5,560 nt of DNA from positions 1 through 5,560 of the forward strand of contig NVSQ01000050.1 of NCBI GenBank assembly GCA_002401285.1, written 5' to 3'. This DNA is from SAR202 cluster bacterium. GTDB lineage: Bacteria; Chloroflexota; Dehalococcoidia; UBA3495. The translations under genes and the position numbers were made by a program. Positions 1 to 4,778 of the stretch are shown here, in pieces; positions within the stretch are counted from its first letter, which is position 1; each line of letters opens with the position of its first letter. The notes under the pieces were generated by a model. The model saw nothing but the letters and a program-made list of their open reading frames with translations. It had not been told where the DNA came from and did not search any database.

Positions 1-681
1 GTCGGCGTTGTACTTTCCGATGCGGGGACCCACAACGGCCGCCCCGGCCAGGGCTACGAAGCCGCCAACGGCATGCACCACGCCGGAACCGGCGTAATCC
101 TTGGCTGCCGGGAGACCGATGCTAACCAACAAACCCGCATCTGCGCCCAGCCAGCCGCCTCCCCAAACCCAGTGGCCATAGACGGGATATATGATTGCCC
201 CAATCATGAAGCTGTACGCGAGATAAGCTTGAGTTTTCGTTCGTTCGGCCACCGCGCCGGCAACGATGGTCGCGGCCGTCGCGGCGAACACCATCTGGAA
301 GACCCAGTCAACGTAATTCTGGCCTTTGGCAGCGTCGGTTAGGAAGAAATTAGTGGTCCCGGCGATTCCCAAAGCCGACGTTCCCCACATCAAAGCAAAC
401 CCGAACGCCCAGAAGGAAAGAGACGCCATGGCAAAGTCCAAGAAGCTCTTCGTCATGTAGTTGACCGTATTCTTGGCACGTATCAGGCCGGCCCCAAGAA
501 AAGCGAACCCGGCCTGCATGAAAAACACCAAAAAAGCGCCGAACATCCATATGGTGTTCGCGCTTTGGTCAAGATTCTTCGCGTCTGAGGTGATTTCCTG
601 GGCAAAAACGACGTTGTATCCGGCAAGGACACTCGCCGCCAACAACCCGGCCACCGTTACTGGTAACAATCTGCGTAACAT
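1..681 (-). CDS. amt: Ammonium transporter (Amt/MEP/Rh family), 5' part, cut by the window edge
   Basis: This gene encodes an inner-membrane channel that takes up ammonium, normally as a trimer gated by a PII protein. The open frame runs leftward from ATG 681-679 to the window edge without a stop. It gives 227 residues, about half of a family usually 400-470 residues long. Residues 1-27 look like a cleavable signal peptide (MLRRLLP, a hydrophobic core, then VFA before QE), as in several Amt proteins. Hydrophobic segments follow from about residue 43. Family signatures are visible: FQMVF at 128-132 (the phenylalanine-gate region) followed by GAVAER, GHWVWGGGW at 169-177, and DYAGSGVVH at 195-203. 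The Asp and His of that last motif sit eight residues apart, like D160 and H168 of E. coli AmtB. The start is supported by a GAGGAG ribosome site (688-693) six bases upstream. The upstream region has phased boxes suggesting nitrogen control. A glnK/glnB partner would lie outside the window if present. The family call is very secure; substrate specificity is inferred. Confidence 0.96.
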   Translation of the reverse strand, partial: MLRRLLPVTVAGLLAASVLAGYNVVFAQEITSDAKNLDQSANTIWMFGAFLVFFMQAGFAFLGAGLIRAKNTVNYMTKSFLDFAMASLSFWAFGFALMWGTSALGIAGTTNFFLTDAAKGQNYVDWVFQMVFAATAATIVAGAVAERTKTQAYLAYSFMIGAIIYPVYGHWVWGGGWLGADAGLLVSIGLPAAKDYAGSGVVHAVGGFVALAGAAVVGPRIGKYNAD

Positions 682-707
682 GATGATCTCCTCAAAGAAT
701 TTTCCCC

Positions 708-713
708 ATCCTA
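708..713 (-). promoter_or_regulatory. Possible -10 element of the amt promoter
   Basis: On the minus strand this reads TAGGAT, four of six matches to TATAAT. It would place the transcript start near 701, about 20 bases before the amt start codon. No good -35 hexamer lies 16-18 bp upstream. Instead the 11-bp-spaced boxes begin there (724-728 is the nearest), which fits an activator-dependent promoter. The assignment is by eye and weak. Confidence 0.35.
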
Positions 714-723
714 GATCATGCTT

Positions 724-783
724 GTTACGCAAAGATTGCCGAATTGTTACGGCAATGTTGCCAGTTTGTAAAACTGTTGTTAC
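724..783. promoter_or_regulatory. Array of six 11-bp-phased GTTRC-like boxes upstream of amt (candidate OmpR/GlnR-family operator)
   Basis: Five-base boxes start at 724 (GTTAC), 735 (ATTGC), 746 (GTTAC), 757 (GTTGC), 768 (GTAAA) and 779 (GTTAC), each separated by exactly six bases. Three boxes are identical and two of the others differ at one or two positions. OmpR-family response regulators bind direct repeats spaced about one helical turn apart. The actinobacterial nitrogen regulator GlnR recognises GTnAC-n6-GnAAC-type repeats and controls amtB. The array ends 43 bp before the amt start codon, next to the likely promoter. What is seen is the phasing; binding by a GlnR-like protein is inferred. 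The segment also contains two dyads, at 735-756 and 762-776, so a symmetric operator is a possible alternative. Confidence 0.55.
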
Positions 784-796
784 ATGGAATACCAAA

Positions 797-827
797 GAAG
801 AGGGCGGGAGATTATCCCGCCCTCTTC
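797..827 (-). terminator. Rho-independent terminator after the sulfurtransferase gene
   Basis: A perfect 13-bp GC-rich inverted repeat (797-809 with 815-827) surrounds a five-base loop. It lies 55 bp past the sulfurtransferase stop codon. On the minus strand the stem is followed by TTTGGTATT, a short and imperfect T-run. There is no T-run on the plus side, so the minus-strand direction is preferred. It separates sulfurtransferase transcription from the amt regulatory region, which begins about 14 bp further on. Confidence 0.8.
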
Positions 828-881
828 GTGATCTTGATCCAAGCGAGGATGCCCCGATATGGACACCTCGCGACGACTAGC

Positions 882-1727
882 CTACGGCTTTTCAATCGGG
901 GCATTGACGATGCTGCCCCACTCTGTCCAAGAGCCGTCGTAGTTGCGCACGTTCTGGTGCCCAAGTAGCTGGGTCAGAACGAACCAGGTGTGAGACGAAC
1001 GCTCACCGATGCGGCAATAGGCAATGGTTTCCTTGCTGCCGTCTATCCCCTTGCCACCGTAAAGAGCGGTCAACTCATCGGCCGACTTGAAGGTGCCGTC
1101 TTCGTTTACGGCCTGTCCCCAGGGAACGTTGGCCGCGCCCGGGATGTGGCCGCCGCGCTGGGAACCCTCTTGGGGAAGGTTGGCCGGCGCCAGCAACTCA
1201 CCGCTATATTCGGCGGGCGCTCTAACATCCACCAATGCAACGCTGCTGGCGAAAACCGCGCCCAAAACGGCGTCACGGTAAGCACGGATGTCCTGGTTCG
1301 GCTCACTTGCCCGGTAGGACTTGGCCACATGGGATGCGGCGTCGGTGGTCAGAGGCCGGCCATCGGCGACCCATTTGGCCCGGCCGCCGTTCATCAGGCG
1401 TACGTCGCCATGCCCATAGTACTTAAGCTGCCAGAACGCCCACGCGGCGAACCAATTGTTGTTGTCGCCGTAAAGTATCACGGTCGTATTGTTGTCTATT
1501 CCAGCGACACCCAGCAGCGCCTCCAATTCCGGCCCACTGATAAGGTCCCGGCGCAATGACGCCTGCAACTGAGACTGCCAATTCCAACCAACGGCCCCGG
1601 CGATGTGTCCTTCGTCATAGGCCGATGTGTCAACGTCCACCTCCACTAACCGAACATTGGCGTCATTTCCATGTTCGGCAACCCAATCCGTGGTCACCAG
1701 GGATTCTGGGTGAGAATACTCTGCCAT
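882..1727 (-). CDS. Two-domain rhodanese-family sulfurtransferase (thiosulfate sulfurtransferase, CysA2/SseA-like)
   Basis: This 281-residue protein is probably a cytoplasmic enzyme that moves sulfane sulfur from thiosulfate or a similar donor, via a cysteine persulfide, to a thiophilic acceptor such as cyanide or a thiol. It has two tandem rhodanese domains, about residues 8-125 and 150-278, the normal length for the family. The C-terminal domain is catalytic: VDVRAPAEYSG (166-176), GHIPGAANVPW (193-203) and the active-site loop YCRIGERSS with Cys238. The equivalent N-terminal loop is YGDNNNW (86-92) and lacks the cysteine, as expected for the structural domain. The CRIGERSS loop resembles mycobacterial CysA2/CysA3 rather than the CGSGVT-type loop of E. 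coli 3-mercaptopyruvate sulfurtransferase, so thiosulfate is the more likely donor. I prefer the ATG at 1727, preceded by GAGGTG, over an in-frame TTG at 1739 that overlaps that ribosome site. The gene appears monocistronic. The family is secure; the donor and acceptor are inferred. Confidence 0.94.
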   Translation of the reverse strand: MAEYSHPESLVTTDWVAEHGNDANVRLVEVDVDTSAYDEGHIAGAVGWNWQSQLQASLRRDLISGPELEALLGVAGIDNNTTVILYGDNNNWFAAWAFWQLKYYGHGDVRLMNGGRAKWVADGRPLTTDAASHVAKSYRASEPNQDIRAYRDAVLGAVFASSVALVDVRAPAEYSGELLAPANLPQEGSQRGGHIPGAANVPWGQAVNEDGTFKSADELTALYGGKGIDGSKETIAYCRIGERSSHTWFVLTQLLGHQNVRNYDGSWTEWGSIVNAPIEKP

Positions 1728-1908
1728 AGCGCACCTCAATCAATGAATATTCTGGTCTAACCTGCGGCTTTGCACCACCGGGGTAAAACGTCAAACTTAG
1801 ATGCGCCCAACCATCAAAGAGGTTCATCGCATCACCGCCAACTAGACCTTGATTCGTCCAGATTGCATTCTACACCATCCTGTTATTCCTGACGGCGCTT
1901 TGATCACA

Positions 1909-1922
1909 TCAGGTGAACCTGA
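1909..1922. promoter_or_regulatory. Palindrome TCAGGT-GA-ACCTGA, possible operator
   Basis: Six-base arms that are perfect inverted copies flank a two-base centre. A further CCTGA lies 30 bp upstream at 1888-1892, about three helical turns from the CCTGA at 1918-1922. The site is 32 bp before the candidate -35 of the ftsH promoter, a position suited to a dimeric regulator. No specific regulator is recognised. Confidence 0.3.
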
Positions 1923-1953
1923 ATAGTGCTTCAATGTATCTAATCGATATACT

Positions 1954-1982
1954 TTGCAATTCCATATTGTCTCCACTATCAT
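1954..1982 (+). promoter_or_regulatory. Candidate sigma-70-type promoter for ftsH
   Basis: TTGCAA (1954-1959, four of six to TTGACA) is separated by 17 bp from TATCAT (1977-1982, five of six to TATAAT). Transcription would begin near 1989, leaving a leader of about 40 bases before the ftsH start. An alternative -10, TATACT near 1948-1953, lacks a good -35. I see no heat-shock element such as a CIRCE repeat. Confidence 0.5.
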
Positions 1983-2029
1983 AGTAAGGGTAAATACCAA
2001 GTGTAGCCGGGGACAATTAAGAGGTAAGA

Positions 2030-2368
2030 ATGGGCAAGAACCGTTGGTTACGAAATGGCGTCGTTTACCTCCTGGTAATTGTGGGAGTGATCGTGATTTT
2101 CTATACGCTCCTGCCCAGCTTTGGGGCCAGCAACGACGTGCCCCTAACCACGGTCGTCGCCATGGCCAAGAACGACGAGATTCGTGAGATTGCCGTCGAC
2201 GGCAGAAAACTCACCATAACCCCAAACGTTAGCAGCCGGGTCGGGAGCGACCGGCTTTACAGCCGCATGGGCAGTGATACGGACGTCATCAACCTGTTAG
2301 TTGAGAGTGGCGTTGAGATCGGCCCTCCCAGCGGAGTCTCGGTCACATTCGAAGGTTCAGCGGTCTAA
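2030..2368 (+). CDS. ftsH: FtsH N-terminal part: first membrane segment and extracytoplasmic domain (split frame)
   Basis: This 112-residue ORF corresponds to the N-terminus of the membrane-bound protease FtsH. After a short basic N-terminus (MGKNRWLR), residues about 11-30 form a single hydrophobic membrane segment. The rest (about 32-112) matches the small extracytoplasmic FtsH domain, with [21 protein letters not shown] and VTFEGS-like strands typical just before TM2. It stops at TAA 2366-2368 in a different frame from the protease part that follows. The start ATG has GAGGT (2021-2025) four bases upstream. On its own this piece has no ATPase or protease, so it is either half of a broken gene or half of a protein joined by frameshifting. 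If the -1 shift occurs near 2359, residues 1-110 join the downstream frame and give a protein of about 663 residues, a normal FtsH size. Confidence 0.85.
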   Translation: MGKNRWLRNGVVYLLVIVGVIVIFYTLLPSFGASNDVPLTTVVAMAKNDEIREIAVDGRKLTITPNVSSRVGSDRLYSRMGSDTDVINLLVESGVEIGPPSGVSVTFEGSAV

Positions 2369-2376
2369 GCAGTTTG
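2317..2376 (+). other. Frame junction within ftsH (-1 shift)
   Basis: Both the upstream and downstream ftsH frames are open from 2317 to 2365. Re-reading one base at about 2359 converts the upstream VTFEGS directly into [16 protein letters not shown], the expected run from the extracytoplasmic domain into TM2. This suggests one missing base relative to an intact gene, or a -1 ribosomal shift. I see no X-XXY-YYZ slippery heptamer in the overlap. I also see no good ribosome site for independent initiation at TTG 2374, because the nearest purine run, GAAGG at 2351-2355, is too distant. Confidence 0.75.
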
Positions 2377-4020
2377 TTGGGGCTCCTCCTGAACTTCCTG
2401 CCTTTAATCATTTTTGGCGGATTGATCCTGTTCATGATGCGCCAAGCCCAGGGAAGCAATAATCAGACGATGAGCTTTGGGCGTAGCCGGGCCCGCATGG
2501 CGCCCCCGAACCGCCCTGGCGTTACCTTCGCCGATGTTGCCGGGGTGGAAGAAGCTAAGGCCGAACTGCAAGAGGTTGTTGAATTCCTAAGGTACCCTGA
2601 GCGATTCCTTTCCCTTGGAGCCCGGATTCCCAAGGGAGTGCTATTGGTAGGTCAGCCAGGCACCGGTAAGACCCTGCTAGCCCGAGCCGTTGCCGGGGAA
2701 GCGGGTGTCCCCTTCTTCCACATCAGCGGCAGCGAATTTGTAGAGATGTTCGTCGGCGTAGGCGCGGCCCGTGTAAGGGACCTGTTCGACCAAGCCAAAC
2801 GGAACGCTCCTTGTATCGTGTTTGTCGATGAGATCGACGCCGTTGGGCGGCATCGGGGAGCAGGCTTGGGCGGCGGACATGACGAGCGTGAGCAAACCCT
2901 AAACCAGATCCTGGTGGAGATGGACGGGTTCGAGCCCAACAACAATGTCATCGTGCTGGCCGCCACCAACCGCCCGGACATTCTGGACCCGGCGCTGTTG
3001 CGCCCTGGCCGGTTCGACCGGCGAGTCACGCTGGACCTTCCCGACATTAAGGGCCGGGAAGCTATCCTGAAGGTTCACTCCGCCGGCAAGCCCATCGCAC
3101 CAGAGGTCACCTTGGATAACCTGGCTAAAGAAACGCCGGGATTCAGCGGGGCCGATCTTGCCAACCTAGTTAACGAAGCCGCTATTCTAGCGGCACGCGC
3201 CGACAAGAAGTCCATCTTCATGGAGGAGTTTGAAGAGGCCGTGGACCGGATCGTTGGCGGGCCGGAGCGCAAAAGCCGGATCATCAGCCCCAGAGAAAAG
3301 GAGATGACCGCCTACCACGAGGCTGGGCACGCCTTGGTGGCCCACAACCTTCCCCACGCTGACCGGGTGCACAAGATATCGATCGTGTCCCGGGGCAATA
3401 TGGGTGGGCATACCTCCCTCCTGCCCAACGAAGACCGGTACCTATGGACCAAAAATCAGTTTGGGGACATGCTTTCCGTGATGATGGGTGGCCGTGTCGC
3501 CGAGGAAATGATCTTCAGCGAAGTCACCACCGGCGCCAGCAATGACATCGAGCGGGCGACCAAGGTAGCTCTGAGCATGGTCAAACGATATGGCATGAGC
3601 GAATCCTTGGGACCTCGAACCTTCGGCAAGGTGCAGGAAATGGTTTTCCTGGGCCGGGAGATCAGCGAGGAGCGGGACTACGGGGATAAAATAGCCGAGG
3701 AAATCGATGATGAGGTTCGGATTCTGATCAAGTTAGCCTACGAAAGGGCCCAGGAAATCCTCGTCGAAAATAAGCCTAGTTTGGTCCTGCTGTCCGAATA
3801 TCTGATCGAGCACGAGACCATCTCTGGTGACAACATGGTCCGTTTGCTGGACGATGGCGCGATCGGCGACGACCCCGGCACTCCGGCGGTCCCACCGGAC
3901 GCCCCGCCGGAAACGCCTCCCATGACGCCCTCGCCCACCCAACCGCCGATCGGTCAGCCGTCGCCGGCTATGTCCAGCACCAGCGATCCAACGCCGGCGG
4001 CCGGAGACTCTGACAGCTGA
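2374..4020 (+). CDS. ftsH: FtsH ATP-dependent zinc metalloprotease: TM2, AAA+ and M41 peptidase part
   Basis: FtsH is a hexameric inner-membrane protease that uses ATP to unfold and degrade membrane and short-lived cytosolic proteins. In the 548 residues from TTG 2374, TM2 occupies about 2-22. The AAA+ module has a Walker A of GQPGTGKT (93-100), pore loop FVGVG (126-130), Walker [10 protein letters not shown] (147-155), and a second region of homology ending LRPGRFDR with arginine fingers R210 and R213. The M41 peptidase has HEAGH (315-319) with catalytic Glu316; the third zinc ligand is probably Asp391 in TTGASND. All catalytic residues are present, so the protease half is not decayed. Residues about 500-548 form a Pro/Ser/Thr-rich, probably disordered tail. 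The start is uncertain: there is no ATG or good ribosome site near the junction, and the frame is open upstream to 2317, which suggests it should be continuous with the N-terminal ORF at 2030. hflK lies downstream. Confidence 0.95.
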   Translation: MLGLLLNFLPLIIFGGLILFMMRQAQGSNNQTMSFGRSRARMAPPNRPGVTFADVAGVEEAKAELQEVVEFLRYPERFLSLGARIPKGVLLVGQPGTGKTLLARAVAGEAGVPFFHISGSEFVEMFVGVGAARVRDLFDQAKRNAPCIVFVDEIDAVGRHRGAGLGGGHDEREQTLNQILVEMDGFEPNNNVIVLAATNRPDILDPALLRPGRFDRRVTLDLPDIKGREAILKVHSAGKPIAPEVTLDNLAKETPGFSGADLANLVNEAAILAARADKKSIFMEEFEEAVDRIVGGPERKSRIISPREKEMTAYHEAGHALVAHNLPHADRVHKISIVSRGNMGGHTSLLPNEDRYLWTKNQFGDMLSVMMGGRVAEEMIFSEVTTGASNDIERATKVALSMVKRYGMSESLGPRTFGKVQEMVFLGREISEERDYGDKIAEEIDDEVRILIKLAYERAQEILVENKPSLVLLSEYLIEHETISGDNMVRLLDDGAIGDDPGTPAVPPDAPPETPPMTPSPTQPPIGQPSPAMSSTSDPTPAAGDSDS

Positions 4021-4076
4021 GTGAAGCGCGGGTCATCACCAGGTTCCCCAGTCCGCTCTACATCTTTACGAGCGCA

Positions 4077-4373
4077 TCAGCTTTTTGATGCCTCCGCGGG
4101 ATCGATCGATTCGCCGGAGTTCTCTTCAGGGGCCAAGGGCAGTTGGCGGTAATATATCCCCCAATCTTGCATCAGTTCCGCCACTGGGCCAAGTTTTAAC
4201 GCCACCAACTCCCGAAAGAATCCGGCCAAAGCGTGGGCCGGGATCAATTCTTCAGAGCAAACCCAACTGCGGGATGCGGGAACCACGTATATCAGGCCGC
4301 TTTGGTGGCCGCACGTCACTTCCACTCGGGTCATTCCGTCGCCGGATTTCACAGTTATACCATTGTCCGCCAT
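4077..4373 (-). CDS. Small hypothetical protein, 98 residues
   Basis: I do not recognise this protein. Support for it being real is an ATG at 4373-4371 with GGGAGG (4383-4388) nine bases upstream, a balanced composition without obvious low complexity, and a position that fills the gap after ftsH without overlapping it. No membrane segment or signal peptide is seen, so it is probably cytoplasmic. The N-terminal half looks like beta strands (ITVKSGDGMTRVEVTCG, then GLIYVVP). The middle (about 45-72) looks helical, and the last 18 residues are acidic and Ser/Glu-rich, probably disordered. C21, H23, C39 and H47 could bind a metal, but the spacing matches no zinc ribbon I know. It is convergent with ftsH, 56 bp from its stop. 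An overlapping plus-strand frame (4085-4507) is Arg/Pro-rich, has no ribosome site and looks like a shadow. Confidence 0.65.
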   Translation of the reverse strand: MADNGITVKSGDGMTRVEVTCGHQSGLIYVVPASRSWVCSEELIPAHALAGFFRELVALKLGPVAELMQDWGIYYRQLPLAPEENSGESIDPAEASKS

Positions 4374-4616
4374 GGGTCCAAACCTCCCACCGATTTAATT
4401 CGATCACTAAAGCGCGAAAGACTGCCTCGTCCTATGGCGAACTCAGGATGAACGGAAAAAAACCTTCGCAGATCATGAGCTTCCCTTCGTTCGCGGTCCG
4501 CTTGTAGAACCATTTATTGATACGGCACGTAGAAATTATACCGCCGGCATCAAACGCACCCAACCGTGTGCGGCAGCATGACCGTTCGGGGTAAATCAGG
4601 TATGACCGCGGTCCTG

Positions 4617-4681
4617 GTAGGCTGGAGGGTCCCTAACTAAGATATTTATCATCGAATATCAGTAGCCTGGAGGTGGCTCCC
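4617..4681. repeat. Imperfect direct repeat flanking an inverted repeat
   Basis: GTAGGCTGGAGG (4617-4628) recurs as GTAGCCTGGAGG (4662-4673), 11 of 12 identical and 45 bp apart. Both copies are followed by CCC-ending runs. Between them, GATATT (4641-4646) and AATATC (4655-4660) form a perfect six-base inverted repeat with an eight-base loop. It could be a structured leader or operator if transcription starts upstream. It could also be chance, and no RNA family is recognised. Confidence 0.35.
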
Positions 4682-4708
4682 GGCTCCAAGAAGATGATAG
4701 AATCCCTA

Positions 4709-4738
4709 TTGACTTGTTGCAGAATTCAACCCTTTCAT
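4709..4738 (+). promoter_or_regulatory. Candidate promoter for hflK
   Basis: TTGACT (4709-4714, five of six to TTGACA) is followed after 18 bp by TTTCAT (4733-4738, four of six to TATAAT). Transcription would start near 4745, giving a leader of about 34 bases. The -10 match is modest. Its presence, plus the convergent gene between them, suggests hflK is transcribed separately from ftsH. Confidence 0.4.
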
Positions 4739-4778
4739 GGTTTATCCTCATTCAAGCCCAGTATAAGGACGATTCAAT

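Larger units (their letters stand above)
1728..2029. other. Divergent intergenic region between the sulfurtransferase and ftsH genes
   Basis: This stretch of about 300 bp should hold the promoters of both flanking genes. On the plus strand a plausible promoter for ftsH lies at 1954-1982. On the minus strand a TTGACG hexamer is present near 1789-1794, but no convincing -10 lies 16-18 bp from it, so the sulfurtransferase promoter is not assigned. A short palindrome sits at 1909-1922. I saw no convincing small gene, tRNA or recognisable riboswitch. Confidence 0.7.
4374..4778. other. Intergenic region upstream of hflK with no convincing gene
   Basis: This 405-bp stretch separates the divergent small hypothetical gene from hflK. 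I found no supported coding region; frames crossing it are short or Arg-rich shadows. It holds a candidate hflK promoter (4709-4738), a 10-bp perfect palindrome GACCGCGGTC (4604-4613), and a repeat pair around an AT-rich inverted repeat (4617-4681). A promoter for the minus-strand small gene should also lie in its left part, but no good hexamer pair was seen. Confidence 0.6.

Noticed and set aside
461..880. Plus-strand 139-residue ORF across the amt start and upstream region
   Set aside because: It is antisense to the amt signal peptide region and crosses the regulatory boxes and the terminator hairpin, so it is not plausible as a gene.
990..1559. Plus-strand 189-residue ORF opposite the sulfurtransferase
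   Set aside because: It is the antisense shadow of a gene with clear catalytic motifs and resembles no protein family.
2350..2380. Programmed -1 frameshift heptamer in ftsH
   Set aside because: No X-XXY-YYZ slippery sequence or A-rich run is present in the overlap, so recoding is kept only as an open possibility in the findings.
2652..3047. Minus-strand ORFs inside ftsH
   Set aside because: They lie wholly antisense to the conserved AAA+ domain, are Arg/Ser-rich, and have no ribosome sites.
4074..4091. Inverted repeat GCATCA/TGATGC between the convergent ftsH and small gene ends, as a terminator
   Set aside because: The stem is only six base pairs and no T-run follows on either strand; it also overlaps the stop codon of the small gene.
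4085..4507. Plus-strand 140-residue ORF overlapping the small hypothetical gene
   Set aside because: It is Arg/Pro-rich, has no ribosome site, and sits opposite a frame with a good ribosome site and more protein-like composition.
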